From: an uncultured Collinsella sp.
Lineage (GTDB): Bacteria > Actinomycetota > Coriobacteriia > Coriobacteriales > Coriobacteriaceae
Reading direction: 5' to 3'
DNA length: 40,731 nucleotides
Assembly (NCBI GenBank): GCA_900545605.1
Contig: UQZL01000017.1
Location: forward strand, 1-40,731
Both the position numbers and the translations under genes were made by a program. The notes under the pieces are model-generated. The model saw only the letters and a list, made by a program, of their open reading frames with translations. It did no database searches and was not told where the DNA came from. This document shows positions 30,802 through 39,689 of the stretch, piece after piece (the first letter of the stretch is position 1; the number at the start of each line of letters is the position of its first letter).

Positions 30802-31166
30802 GGCGATGCCGCTGTGGGCTTTCATCACCTGACATGCATGGCAGCCAGGAACGCTCGATTCGGGACTCACTGCGCCCCGAATCGAGCTGGGCCCATTGCT
30901 GCAGGTTGATTCGCATCCCCGATCCCAAAAAGACAGAAGCGCCACTTGCTTCGTTGAGCCCCAACATCCGACCCCGGCTCCCCCTCGTATCCCCAGCGGC
31001 ATTTCAACTCCAGGACATGTCGCGATCATGCCCGGTCATCCATGCAAATGGACACCACTCTAACACTGGGGTCAGATATCCCCCGCTGCGGCGTATAGGG
31101 TAAAATCTTGTCTGCCGCGGAATCCGCCTGCGGGCAACGCTCCGATCTCCGATTGGGGTGAAGCCT
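30802..31166. other. 365-bp interval with a 12-bp hairpin and no clear gene
   Basis: Follows the helix-turn-helix gene. Besides the hairpin at 30853-30887 it holds a possible -10 (TATAGG or TAAAAT near 31097-31109) for the small reading frame at 31167. Longer reading frames here lack ribosome-binding sites. Confidence 0.4.
30853..30887. repeat. Perfect 12-bp inverted repeat
   Basis: GCTCGATTCGGG (30853-30864) and CCCGAATCGAGC (30876-30887) around an 11-base loop, 52 bases after the helix-turn-helix gene. No T-tract on either side, so not a standard terminator; it may be an operator for that protein or an RNA 3' end. Confidence 0.7.
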
Positions 31167-31259
31167 ATGAACTTGTTTCTTGAAATCCTGCGCCTCTCGA
31201 TGTACGCGACCGGCATTGCCCGGAACCTCTACGCGATCTGGCGGGAATATAAGCAGTAA
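31167..31259 (+). CDS. Possible 30-residue peptide gene
   Basis: ATG 31167 to TAA 31257-31259, preceded by GGGGTGA five bases upstream. The peptide (begins MNLFLEILRLSMYATG, ends YAIWREYKQ) reads as a single amphipathic or membrane-seeking helix with charged ends, like some leader or small membrane peptides. No family recognised. A good ribosome-binding site supports it; small size keeps confidence low. Confidence 0.4.
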   Translation: MNLFLEILRLSMYATGIARNLYAIWREYKQ

Positions 31260-31280
31260 CGGATAGCGAAGGGAGTCATA

Positions 31281-31306
31281 GAAAAGGGCCGGTTGCAGCC
31301 GGCCCT
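31281..31306 (-). terminator. Terminator of the zinc-ribbon gene
   Basis: AGGGCCGG (31285-31292) pairs with CCGGCCCT (31299-31306); the minus strand continues TTTTCTATG. About 220 bases beyond the stop of the zinc-ribbon gene; 31307-31525 between them shows no other feature. Confidence 0.7.
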
Positions 31307-31525
31307 AGACGATAATACCTGCGTTGCCCGCGTCTCCGAAGTTTAAGCGCTGAGGAGCGGGTTCCGCGGCACAACCTGATTTTACCCAGTGAGGCAGCTC
31401 TTTTGCAGCCGCTCCACTGTTTATTTACATCTGGCACCCTCAAACAATCAGACAGCAGCCCGCACTCCTGAGAGCCGCCCCGCACCCCCGGCCATCACGT
31501 TACGGCAACAACCGGCGCTACTCCC

Positions 31526-32863
31526 CTACTTCCCAAAGATCGCAGCGAACAAGCCCTTGCGTTTGGGCTTTTCCTCTCGGTAGGAACCCTCGACGGCGGC
31601 TGCAACCTGGCGCGGTTGCTCGCCGCCTCCACGGCGCACGATCTGGTACAGGAACGGCGATTTAACGTATTTGACCTCGACGGGCGTGGCGTGCACGGTG
31701 CTCTCACCGGACAGATGCAGACTCGGGCTGAGCGGCGCCACAATATGCGTCTCGCGCTTGTCGCTAAACACCACCGCGGCCGCGCGGCCCGTCTGGCCGT
31801 TTACGGCGATGCGCACCTGCTCGCCGTCGCGGCTATCCGTTGCCGGACGGTCGACAAAGTACACCGGCACCATAACTAGGCCGTCCTTGTGCTTGCGGGC
31901 CTTGCGCGCCCAGGTGCGGATGCTCTTTTTATTGAGCCCCAGTACAGCCTCGGCGTCGTTGCCCGCAACGTCGAGCGCCAACTTATCAATGACCACCTGG
32001 TCCTTGGTAGACGCATCGACTGAGACAACGCGAAAGTCACCTTCCTGCATGGCGGGATCGAACGGACCGACCTTGGCAAAGTCCCACGGCTCCAAAATGC
32101 CCATGAGGCGAACGTCCAGGTAGTTTGCCCTGGGGTATGCCCAGTCGAGCACCTCGTAGTACACCAAGGTTTCCTTGCTCAGGCCCTTGCCCGGGAAGCT
32201 CGCCATCATGCGCAGGTCCGCCAGCGCCATGGGGAAATAGAAGAGCATCATGTCGTTTTGGATCGTATCTTCTACATCGTGCCCGGCAAAGGCGTCGGGA
32301 TACTGACGCACCAGCCGCAGCGCGTTGGCACGTGCCTGCTGCGGCGAGATTTCGCAGGGAATACCCTGCTCGGGCACATACTCCGCACCAACGCCCATGG
32401 TCAGGCGCTTGCTAAACGTCCCCGGCTTGAGCAGGTCGGCAATGCCGATCTTATTGCCGCAGGACGGGCACTCAAACACACGCTGCGTTGACTCGCCCTC
32501 AAAGGACGCGCCGCAGAAGGGGCAGGGAATGCTCACGTGTGTGGCCTCTTGGAACTCCTGCGCGGTACCGCGGTCCTCCCACAGCAGATGCTCAAGAACC
32601 GACTGATTGCGCCAGTGCGAATTGAAGAAATACCAGTCCGGGTCCTCCGGGCGCTCGAGCTGCGAGACATGCGTGAGCTTGAGCAGCCCGTCCACCACCG
32701 TCAGCGGCGTATGGCGAATGCCCAGGGCGCTCTTGGGCTCCCCCGCATCGGCCTCCCACGGAATGACTGTTCCGCAATAGGCACACTCAAAGCTGCGCTT
32801 TGCCTGGTGCGAGTACATAGGACCGCCGCAGTTTTGGCATTTAATGGCAAACATCTCGTCCAT
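31526..32863 (-). CDS. Protein with two zinc ribbons, unknown function
   Basis: 445 residues. The N terminus has one zinc ribbon (IKCQNCGG...FECAYCGT) and a second follows near residue 115 (IPCPFCGA...FECPSCGN), each with two CxxC pairs. The remaining 300 residues mix strands and helices (YYEVLDWAYPRANYLDVRL, VSVDASTKDQVVIDKLALD, LVMVPVYFVDRPATDSRDG) with a conserved-looking central core; the C terminus is basic (EEKPKRKGLFAAIFGK). No transmembrane segment or signal. ATG 32863 has GGAGG eight bases upstream; a reading frame extends upstream but lacks a site. Divergent from the cation transporter. Possibly a TFIIB-type zinc-ribbon scaffold; family not recognised. Confidence 0.8.
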   Translation of the reverse strand: MDEMFAIKCQNCGGPMYSHQAKRSFECAYCGTVIPWEADAGEPKSALGIRHTPLTVVDGLLKLTHVSQLERPEDPDWYFFNSHWRNQSVLEHLLWEDRGTAQEFQEATHVSIPCPFCGASFEGESTQRVFECPSCGNKIGIADLLKPGTFSKRLTMGVGAEYVPEQGIPCEISPQQARANALRLVRQYPDAFAGHDVEDTIQNDMMLFYFPMALADLRMMASFPGKGLSKETLVYYEVLDWAYPRANYLDVRLMGILEPWDFAKVGPFDPAMQEGDFRVVSVDASTKDQVVIDKLALDVAGNDAEAVLGLNKKSIRTWARKARKHKDGLVMVPVYFVDRPATDSRDGEQVRIAVNGQTGRAAAVVFSDKRETHIVAPLSPSLHLSGESTVHATPVEVKYVKSPFLYQIVRRGGGEQPRQVAAAVEGSYREEKPKRKGLFAAIFGK

Positions 32864-32891
32864 GGAAACGTCCTCCTTTGCACAGGGACTG

Positions 32892-32910
32892 TCGACATTA
32901 AGTATGTCGA
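32892..32910. promoter_or_regulatory. Short dyad upstream of the zinc-ribbon gene
   Basis: TCGACAT and ATGTCGA flank TAAGT, a perfect 7-bp inverted repeat about 30 bases before the zinc-ribbon start. It could be an operator or a leader hairpin. Weak evidence. Confidence 0.35.
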
Positions 32911-33116
32911 GCAAACAGACGCATGCCCATACCCATGTGGCCCAAAATTGGACGCTAGGACAAACGTTTAGGGGCGGCAGCGAAAATCCGCCGGCAGCCC
33001 GCCCCACGTCACTCGTTAGCGCAGGTAGACCATTACTGCATTTTCTGAACATTGGCACGCAATGCGACCGCTCGAGCTACACTATCCCCTTAACCATGAT
33101 TGTGAGGAAGACCGTT

Positions 33117-34298
33117 ATGCTATTTGTAAATCAGCTGGTACATACGCTTGTTCCCGGCAGCGAAAGCGAGCCGGTCGATACCTCCTGCCGCACCAATGCT
33201 GGTTTTGCCGCAAGCCTCATCTGCATCGGCCTCAACATCACCCTGTGCCTGGCCAAGGGCATCGCGGGCTTGCTCGCCGGTTCCGTGTCGCTTGTCGCCG
33301 ACGCCTTCAACAACCTCTCCGATGCCTCGAGCAACATCGTGAGCCTGCTCGGGTTCCGGCTTGCCAGTCGCCCGGCCGATGAAGGTCACCCTTATGGCCA
33401 TGGTCGCTACGAATACCTCGCCGGCCTGTTTGTCGCCGTCCTCGTTTGCGCCGTCGGCATCAACCTGGTGCTCGAATCCATCACCAAAATCATCAAGCCC
33501 TCTCCCACCGCCTACACGTTCATTTCCGTTGCGGCGCTGGTCGCGTCCATGCTCGTCAAGTTCTGGATGGCCGCGTTCAACCGCGCGCTGGGCGACCGTA
33601 TTGATTCCGAGACGCTCATCGCCACGGCGCAGGATTCCAAAAACGATGTCATCACCTCGGGCTCGGTCTTGGCGGCGGCGCTCATCTCACAGACAACCGG
33701 CTTCGACCTCGACGGCTGGGCCGGCCTGGGCGTGGGCATTTTTATCTGCGTCAGTGGCATGGGCCTGGTGCGCGATGCCATCAGCCCGCTGCTGGGACAG
33801 GCGCCCGACCCCAAGCTGGTGCAGGAGATTCGCGACAAAATCATGTCCTATCCGCAAGTGCTAGGCACCCACGACCTCATGGTGCACGACTACGGCCCCG
33901 GTCGCCAGTTTGCCAGCGCACACGTGGAGATGCCCGGCGAGAGCGATGCGTTTGAGCACCACGAGATTCTGGACACCATCGAGCACGATATCAAGCATCA
34001 AATGGGCATCGATATTACGCTGCACTGCGACCCCATCGCGACAACCGGCGACGACCTGCGCGGCTGGGTCAAGCGCGGCATCATGCAGATCGACCCCGCA
34101 CTTTCCATCCACGACCTGCACGAGCACGACGGCTTCGTCTCGTTTGACCTGGTGCGCCCCGACGGTTTTGACATATCCGACGAGGAGCTGCTGGAACTCG
34201 TCACGCGCATCGTGCACGAGCGCCGGCCCGACGCCTCGTGCGTCGTCACGTTTGACTCGGGTTTTAGCTCGCCCGAGCGCCCGGCCGAGCAACTGTAA
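33117..34298 (+). CDS. Cation diffusion facilitator family transporter
   Basis: Six-helix metal-cation/proton antiporter of the CDF family (Zn2+, Mn2+ or similar), 393 residues. Diagnostic: LVADAFNNLSDASSN (metal-binding Asp residues of helix 2), HPYGHGRYEY between helices 2 and 3, and ATAQDSKNDVITSGSVL (helix 5 Asp residues), followed by a cytoplasmic domain with further His/Asp residues (THDLMVHDYGPGRQFASAHVE). It has an extra C-terminal ~100 residues (IHDLHEHDGFVSFDLVRPD...) repeating the cytoplasmic-domain style. Start ATG 33117 with GTGAGGA eight bases ahead; ATG 33096 lacks a site. Metal specificity cannot be read from sequence. Confidence 0.93.
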   Translation: MLFVNQLVHTLVPGSESEPVDTSCRTNAGFAASLICIGLNITLCLAKGIAGLLAGSVSLVADAFNNLSDASSNIVSLLGFRLASRPADEGHPYGHGRYEYLAGLFVAVLVCAVGINLVLESITKIIKPSPTAYTFISVAALVASMLVKFWMAAFNRALGDRIDSETLIATAQDSKNDVITSGSVLAAALISQTTGFDLDGWAGLGVGIFICVSGMGLVRDAISPLLGQAPDPKLVQEIRDKIMSYPQVLGTHDLMVHDYGPGRQFASAHVEMPGESDAFEHHEILDTIEHDIKHQMGIDITLHCDPIATTGDDLRGWVKRGIMQIDPALSIHDLHEHDGFVSFDLVRPDGFDISDEELLELVTRIVHERRPDASCVVTFDSGFSSPERPAEQL

Positions 34299-34306
34299 TC
34301 GACGGC

Positions 34307-34379
34307 AAAACGGGACGCAGGACCGCCGACCAGCGCGCACATGCGCCCGGTCACGCGACACTGCGTCCCGTTTTTGTTT
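34307..34379. terminator. Bidirectional terminator
   Basis: Perfect 13-bp stem AAACGGGACGCAG/CTGCGTCCCGTTT (34308-34320 with 34361-34373) around a 40-base GC-rich loop, followed by TT and GTTTG. The minus strand also ends in TTTT, so it serves both converging genes. Confidence 0.9.
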
Positions 34380-34408
34380 GCACCGCTAAGGCTCTAGCAG
34401 CTCAGCCG

Positions 34409-35419
34409 CTAGTTCCCCTGTGCGCCCGAAATGCCGTTTTGCAGCGCGTTCCAGGCATCCGTCGCCATGTCGCCCAGGTTCTGCGCGGTGTCGCCGAGGT
34501 TTTGGGCCGTATCGCCCAGCTCTTGGGCCTTGTCTCCCAGCTCCTGGGCCTTGTTGCTCAGGTCTTCCAGCGTATTAGAGCTCGAACTGTCCGTACCGCT
34601 CTGATCGCCGGACACATTGCCCGACGAACTGTCCTTGCGCGTAAGCTGAACCTCCAGGTTACCGTTGTCGTTATAGTAGGCAGACGTTACGACCCAATTG
34701 GCATCGACAACGGGCGTCGAGCCATCCTCGGTCAGAATCACGGCGTTCGAAAGGTCGGCCCCGCGCGACTTGAGGAGCTTCTTGGCGTTAGACCAGTACT
34801 GTCCCGGGATATCACTCAGGTCCACAGCGCCGGACTGGGTAGCCTCGGTCTGCTCTGCCGTCGTATCGGTTGAAGCGCCTCGTTTATTGAGCATGCCCGA
34901 CACGATGGCAAACACAACCGATAAGGCAAAGAAGATCGCCAGTACGATGAGAATCTTCTTAATAACGCTCGACGAACGCGAGGGCTTCTCCCCCTCGTCC
35001 TCGCCATACTGCGGAATCGATTTGGGATACTCGCGATAGGGCTGGCGCGCACGCGAATCGCGCGAGTCATAACGAGGCTGGGCCTGTGCCGTACGCGGCA
35101 TATACGTCGTCTGCTGAGGCTGCGGAATGGAATTTTGCGACAAATCGCTGTAAGGGTCCGGCGCGGAACTGGCATAGGGGTCCTGCGGCGCGTAATCAAA
35201 CGGGTCTGGTGCCACGTTGCCGTAGGGGCTTTGCGAAGGGACAGCGTAAGGGTCCGGCGCCGCGTTGCCATAACCCATAACTCGCGTGGGCTCGGCCGTG
35301 GCCTGGGTCGCGTCGGGCGCGACGTAGCCGGGATTTGCCACAACGCGGGTCGCATCGGCGCTATTACCCGCCTGCGCGGAGCCGTAGCCACCCATTACGG
35401 TCGTCTTATCCTGGTCCAT
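34409..35419 (-). CDS. Membrane protein with PASTA-like domain and heptad repeats
   Basis: 336 residues. A Pro/Tyr/Gln-rich disordered N terminus contains three Thr-Val-Met type sites (TTVMGGYG, TRVVANPG, TRVMGYGN) like phosphorylation/FHA-binding motifs near Ser/Thr kinases. One transmembrane helix follows (about 152-174, IKKILIVLAIFFALSVVFAIV). The outer part has a PASTA-like segment (about 195-270, DIPGQYWSNAKKLLKSRGAD, then VVTSAYYNDNGNLEVQLTRK), and the tail has at least four seven-residue repeats KAQELGD/KAQELGD/TAQNLGD/TAQNLGD. Start ATG 35419 with AAAGGA upstream. Perhaps a cell-wall sensor or kinase substrate (inference). No specific family recognised. Confidence 0.75.
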   Translation of the reverse strand: MDQDKTTVMGGYGSAQAGNSADATRVVANPGYVAPDATQATAEPTRVMGYGNAAPDPYAVPSQSPYGNVAPDPFDYAPQDPYASSAPDPYSDLSQNSIPQPQQTTYMPRTAQAQPRYDSRDSRARQPYREYPKSIPQYGEDEGEKPSRSSSVIKKILIVLAIFFALSVVFAIVSGMLNKRGASTDTTAEQTEATQSGAVDLSDIPGQYWSNAKKLLKSRGADLSNAVILTEDGSTPVVDANWVVTSAYYNDNGNLEVQLTRKDSSSGNVSGDQSGTDSSSSNTLEDLSNKAQELGDKAQELGDTAQNLGDTAQNLGDMATDAWNALQNGISGAQGN

Positions 35420-35533
35420 GCAACGTTTCCTTTCCGTCGCCTGCAAGCATCGAGTTATCCATGCATTCTACCCGCGCAAAAGCCTATGATGGGCAGTGCC
35501 CGCCGGTATCTACAAGACATGCGCGGTCCTCGG

Positions 35534-35569
35534 GATAAAAAGCCCCGCCGGGCCTTGGTGGCGCGGCGG
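35534..35569 (-). terminator. Terminator of fhs
   Basis: CCCCGCCG (35541-35548) pairs with CGGCGGGG (35562-35569); the minus strand continues CTTTTTATCC, about 30 bases after the fhs stop. Confidence 0.85.
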
Positions 35570-35597
35570 GGCGGGCAAGCGGCTATGAATAGCGGGC

Positions 35598-37265
35598 TTA
35601 GAACAGGCCGGTGATGTTGCCGTCGTTGTCGACGTCGATGTTCTCGGCCGCGGGAACCTTGGGCAGGCCCGGCATGGTCAGAACGCTGCCGGTCAGCGCG
35701 ACCACGAAGTGAGCGCCGGCGGAAACCTTGAGCTCGCGCACGGTGATGCGGAAGCCCTCGGGGGCACCGAGGGCCTTAGCGTTGTCGCTAAAGCTGTACT
35801 GCGTCTTGGCCACGCACACCGGCAGGTTGCCAAAGCCGTTCTCGCGCAGCTCAGCGAGCTGGCGCTTGGCAGCCGGCGTAAAGTCAACGCCGTCGGCACG
35901 GTAAACCTTGGTGGCAACGGCCTCGAGGGCGTCGGCCACATCGGCACCGTCCTCGTAAGCAAACTTGAGCTCGCTCGGCTGCTCGATCAGGCGCATGACC
36001 TCATCGGCCAGGTCGAGCGCGCCCTCGCCGCCCTTGGCCCAGACCTCGGACAGCTTAACGTTGACGCCAAGCTTCTGGCACTCGGACTCGATGAGCTCCA
36101 GCTCGGCCTCGGTGTCCGTCGGGAAGCGGTTGATGGCGACCACACAGGGCAGGCCGTACACGTTCTGAATGTTGTCGACATGGCGCAGCAGGTTGGGCAT
36201 GCCGGCCTTAAGGGCCTCAAGGTTCTCCTCGTTGAGGTCGGCCTTGGCGACACCGCCGTTGTACTTAAGCGCGCGGGCAGTCGCAACGACCACGACAGCG
36301 CTGGGACGAACGCCCGTCATGCGGCACTTGATATCGAGGAACTTCTCAGCACCCAGGTCGGCACCAAAGCCGGCCTCGGTAATGGCAACATCGCCAAAGC
36401 GCATGGCCATGCGGGTGGCCATGATGGAGTTGCAGCCGTGGGCGATATTGGCGAAGGGACCGCCGTGGACAAACGCAGGCGTGCCCTCGAGCGTCTGCAC
36501 CAGGTTGGGTTTGAGCGCGTCCTTGAGCAGAGCAGCCATGGCGCCCTGAGCCTTAAGGTCGCGAGCGCGGACGGGCTCGCCGGCAAAGCTGTAGCCGACG
36601 ACGATCTCGCCCAGGCGCTCCTTGAGGTCGTTAATGCTCGTGGACAGGCACAAGATTGCCATAATCTCGGAGGCGACGGTAATGTCGAAGCCGTCCTCGC
36701 GCGGCACGCCCTGGGCCTTGCCGCCAATGCCGTCGATGACGTGACGGAGCTGACGGTCGTTCATGTCGACGACGCGCTTCCAGGTGATGCGCTTAACGTC
36801 GATACCGAGCTGGTTGCCCTGCTGAATATGGTTGTCGAGCATAGCGGCCAGCAGGTTGTTGGCGGCACCGATGGCATGGAAGTCACCGGTAAAGTGCAGG
36901 TTGATGTCCTCCATGGGGATAACCTGGGCCCAACCGCCACCGGCGGCACCGCCCTTCACGCCAAAGACGGGACCGAGCGAAGGCTCGCGCAGAGCCACGG
37001 CGCTCTTGACGCCGCGACGGCGCAGACCGTCGGCAAGACCGATGGTCGTGGTGGTCTTACCCTCGCCGGCGGGCGTGGGGTTGATAGCGGTCACGAGGAC
37101 GAGCTTAGCCTGATGATCAGTTGGCTCATTGAGCAGGGAGTAGTCGACCTTAGCCTTGTCGAAGCCGTACGGAATCAGATGCTTAACGTCAACGCCGGCG
37201 TTCTTAGCCACCTCGGTAATAGGCAGCGGCGTGACGGAACGTGCGATTTCGATGTCAGTAGGCAT
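35598..37265 (-). CDS. fhs: Formate-tetrahydrofolate ligase
   Basis: ATP-dependent formation of 10-formyl-THF from formate and THF (also called FTHFS), 555 residues, the usual length. Hallmarks: P-loop TPAGEGKTTTTIGLADGL, PSLGPVFGVKGGAAGGG, PMEDINLHFTGDFHAI and FVHGGPFANIAHGCNS, and C-terminal TGSVLTMPGLPKVPAAENID. ATG 37265 is preceded by AAAGGA six to eight bases ahead. With fchA and folD it supplies the formyl-methenyl-methylene-THF branch. The upstream 37266-37411 gap contains a possible extended -10 (TGCTATGCT) but no gene. Monocistronic. Confidence 0.97.
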   Translation of the reverse strand: MPTDIEIARSVTPLPITEVAKNAGVDVKHLIPYGFDKAKVDYSLLNEPTDHQAKLVLVTAINPTPAGEGKTTTTIGLADGLRRRGVKSAVALREPSLGPVFGVKGGAAGGGWAQVIPMEDINLHFTGDFHAIGAANNLLAAMLDNHIQQGNQLGIDVKRITWKRVVDMNDRQLRHVIDGIGGKAQGVPREDGFDITVASEIMAILCLSTSINDLKERLGEIVVGYSFAGEPVRARDLKAQGAMAALLKDALKPNLVQTLEGTPAFVHGGPFANIAHGCNSIMATRMAMRFGDVAITEAGFGADLGAEKFLDIKCRMTGVRPSAVVVVATARALKYNGGVAKADLNEENLEALKAGMPNLLRHVDNIQNVYGLPCVVAINRFPTDTEAELELIESECQKLGVNVKLSEVWAKGGEGALDLADEVMRLIEQPSELKFAYEDGADVADALEAVATKVYRADGVDFTPAAKRQLAELRENGFGNLPVCVAKTQYSFSDNAKALGAPEGFRITVRELKVSAGAHFVVALTGSVLTMPGLPKVPAAENIDVDNDGNITGLF

Positions 37266-37411
37266 GGGCGGTCCTTTCGTTACCGGATGAGAAAAAGACC
37301 AATCCAGCATAGCACGGGCGCGCAATAGAAAAACACCCGTAACCGATGAATGGCGATATGTTTATCCAATGCCCAGCGATAGCCTAACAGCCTGCCAAAA
37401 CAAAACCATCC

Positions 37412-38482
37412 CTAAACGGTTGGCTCGATCCCCAAATGCTCAAACGTGCGAAGGGTTGCTTGGCGGCCCTGGGGCGTACGGATCATCAGACCGCACTGCA
37501 GCAGATAGGGCTCATAGACATCCTCAAGCGTGCCCGGGTCCTCGCCTACCGCGCTGGCAAGCGTGGTCAGGCCCACGGCGCGACCGGAGAACGTCTTGGC
37601 AAGCGTCTCCAAAATACGGATGTCCATCCAGTCCAGGCCAAGCTCATCGATCTCGAAGAACTCGAGCGCTTGACGGCAAATGTCGAGTTCGATGGGACCG
37701 TTACCGCGCACCTGCGCATAGTCGCGCACGCGCTTGAGCAGACGGTTTGCAAGACGCGGCGTGCCGCGCGAGCGCGAGCCTATCTCGAGCGCGCTGGGAT
37801 GGTCAATCGTCGCGCCCAGGATGGTCGCTGAGCGCGTCACGATCTGGGCGAGCTCCTCGACGGTGTAGTAATCCAGGCGATACGAGATGCCAAAGCGGTC
37901 GCGCAGCGGACCGGTCAGCATGCCCGAGCGGGTCGTCGCCGCCACCAGTGTGAACTTGGGGATGTCAAGGCGAATCGAGCGAGCCGCCGGACCCTTGCCG
38001 ATTACGATATCGAGCGCAAAGTCCTCCATCGCGGGATACAGGACCTCCTCGACCGAACGGTTGAGGCGGTGGATCTCGTCGATAAACAGCACGTCGCCCG
38101 GCTGCAAATTGGTAAGGATAGCCGCCAGGTCGCCGGTACGCGCGATGGCAGGGCCACTCGTCGTCTTGATCTGAGCGCCCAGCTCGTTGGCGATAACCGT
38201 AGCCAGCGTGGTCTTGCCCAAGCCCGGAGGGCCTGAGAAGATCACGTGGTCGAGCGTCTCGCCACGGCTCTGCGCTGCCTCGATCAACACGCGCAGGCTC
38301 TGCTTGATGTGCTCCTGGCCGCAGTAGTCGTCCAAGCGCTGAGGGCGCAAGGTGCGGTCGACATCGAGGTCCTCGGGCGTCAGCTCCGAGCCCACCACGC
38401 GCTCACCGTGCGCCATGGATGCCGCCGGCGAGTTGCCGGGCGTCGCCCACAGGTCCTGAGAGTCATCGGCTTCCCACATCAC
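37412..38482 (-). CDS. ruvB: Holliday junction branch-migration ATPase RuvB
   Basis: AAA+ motor that drives branch migration of Holliday junctions with RuvA. 356 residues: Walker A FSGPPGLGKTTLA, Walker B DVLFIDEIHRLNRSVEE, sensor region LVAATTRSGMLTGPLRDRFG, and C-terminal winged-helix LTTLASAVGEDPGTLEDVYEPYL. The leading 40 residues include the family RPQRLDDYCGQ. ATG 38482 overlaps the ruvA stop by four bases (ATGA), implying coupled translation as the last gene of ruvC-ruvA-ruvB. Confidence 0.98.
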   Translation of the reverse strand: MMWEADDSQDLWATPGNSPAASMAHGERVVGSELTPEDLDVDRTLRPQRLDDYCGQEHIKQSLRVLIEAAQSRGETLDHVIFSGPPGLGKTTLATVIANELGAQIKTTSGPAIARTGDLAAILTNLQPGDVLFIDEIHRLNRSVEEVLYPAMEDFALDIVIGKGPAARSIRLDIPKFTLVAATTRSGMLTGPLRDRFGISYRLDYYTVEELAQIVTRSATILGATIDHPSALEIGSRSRGTPRLANRLLKRVRDYAQVRGNGPIELDICRQALEFFEIDELGLDWMDIRILETLAKTFSGRAVGLTTLASAVGEDPGTLEDVYEPYLLQCGLMIRTPQGRQATLRTFEHLGIEPTV

Positions 38483-39099
38483 GCATCCATTCCGAGTCGC
38501 TTAAGCGCCGCGCCGAGCAGATCCTCGACACGCATATCCTGCCCATCATACCCGCTCAGGGCAACATCGGTCTCCTGCGGGCTAAAGCCCATGGAAAGGA
38601 GTGCCGCGCGGGCATCGTCGATCGCCGAGGGAGCGGCAGCGGGAACCGGCATCGCAACCTGGCCGGGAATTACATCGACCGGCACAAAGCCCTTGTCCTT
38701 GGCAAAGGTGCTCTTGAGCTCCAGGATGAGACGCTGCGCGGTCTTTTTGCCCACGCCAGGCACCTTGGCCATGCCTTTGTCGTCCTCGGCCATTACCAGA
38801 GAATACAGCTGTCCCACGGTATAGGTGGAGAGCACGGCGAGCGCCAGGCGCGGGCCGACGCCCGAAACGGACACGAGCCGGTCGAACATCATGCGCTCAT
38901 CCTTTGAGGAAAAACCGAAAAGTGTCATGGCGTCCTCGCGCACCTGCATACGCGTGTAGAGGCGGACCTCGCCACCGGGCGTCGGCAACGTGGCCGCAGT
39001 GCTACCCGAGATGCCGAGCTCAAAGCCAACGCCCGACACATCGACGACAGCAGAGCTCATCGTGGCCTCGACAAGCGTTCCGTGGAGCTGGGAAATCAT
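38479..39099 (-). CDS. ruvA: Holliday junction DNA helicase subunit RuvA
   Basis: Tetrameric junction-binding partner of RuvB, 206 residues. N-terminal OB fold starts MISQLHGTLVEA, helix-hairpin-helix pair includes VSGVGPRLALAVLSTY and VPGVGKKTAQRLILELK, and the C-terminal domain DARAALLSMGFSPQETDVAL contacts RuvB. The ATG at 39099 overlaps the ruvC stop by one base (TGATG). The frame reads further upstream in ruvC but without a start. Confidence 0.97.
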   Translation of the reverse strand: MISQLHGTLVEATMSSAVVDVSGVGFELGISGSTAATLPTPGGEVRLYTRMQVREDAMTLFGFSSKDERMMFDRLVSVSGVGPRLALAVLSTYTVGQLYSLVMAEDDKGMAKVPGVGKKTAQRLILELKSTFAKDKGFVPVDVIPGQVAMPVPAAAPSAIDDARAALLSMGFSPQETDVALSGYDGQDMRVEDLLGAALKRLGMDA

Positions 39100-39620
39100 C
39101 AGTATCCGGTTCCTCTCTGTTGATAGAACTCGCCACCGGTGAGGGCGCGGGTGCGGCTGAGGTTTACGTGGCAGATGGCGCAGGCCAGGGCATCGGCGGC
39201 ATGGTCGGGATGCGGGTCGTGATCGAGCTGTGTGAGTGTGCGTACCATGTAGGCGACCTGCCGCTTGTCCGCGGCGCCAGTGCCCACCACAGCCTGTTTG
39301 ATCTGCATGGGCGTGTACTCGCCAATCTCGAGCGCGCATTCCGAAAGTGCGACGAGTGCAGCACCGCGGGCATGCGCCGTGGGGATGGCCGAACGAACGT
39401 TGGCGCCAAAGTAAATGCTCTCGATAGCAGCGGTATCGGGACGATAGCGTTCGACAACGCCCTTGAGGTCGCGGGCGATATGCGACAGGCGCACCGCGAG
39501 CGGACTTCCGGCACTGGTCTCGATGCAGCCATAGGCACGGCAGCGAACCTCGCCACGCCGCTCCTCGATAATCCCCCAACCCGTATGAGCCAAACCGGGG
39601 TCAATGCCCAAGATAACCAA
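39099..39620 (-). CDS. ruvC: Holliday junction resolvase RuvC
   Basis: Endonuclease that resolves Holliday junctions. Catalytic carboxylates lie in the normal blocks: ILGIDPGLAHTG (first Asp), AAIESIYFGANVRSA (Glu) and DHDPHPDHAADALA (last Asp pair). I choose the TTG start at 39620, which has GGGAGG five bases upstream and gives 173 residues, the typical length. A GTG at 39641 would place that site inside the gene. The first gene of ruvC-ruvA-ruvB. Confidence 0.96.
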   Translation of the reverse strand: MVILGIDPGLAHTGWGIIEERRGEVRCRAYGCIETSAGSPLAVRLSHIARDLKGVVERYRPDTAAIESIYFGANVRSAIPTAHARGAALVALSECALEIGEYTPMQIKQAVVGTGAADKRQVAYMVRTLTQLDHDPHPDHAADALACAICHVNLSRTRALTGGEFYQQRGTGY

Positions 39621-39676
39621 GCCGACCTCCCCTCGCCACAAGCACAGCGCAAGACAAGGCCCCGCGCATCATTCAC

Positions 39677-39688
39677 GAACGTCTGTTC
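39677..39688 (-). promoter_or_regulatory. SOS (LexA) box upstream of ruvC
   Basis: GAACAGACGTTC on the minus strand fits the Gram-positive LexA/Cheo-box core GAACRNRYGTTC exactly. It lies about 57 bases before the ruvC start and directly after the candidate -10, where bound LexA would block initiation. This predicts induction of ruvCAB by DNA damage. Confidence 0.85.
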
Positions 39689-39689
39689 T

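Noticed and set aside
31276..31485. Minus-strand 69-residue frame after the zinc-ribbon gene
   Set aside because: Overlaps the terminator hairpin and has neither start signal nor recognisable pattern.
35709..37328. Plus-strand frame opposite fhs
   Set aside because: Antisense shadow of a highly conserved ligase.
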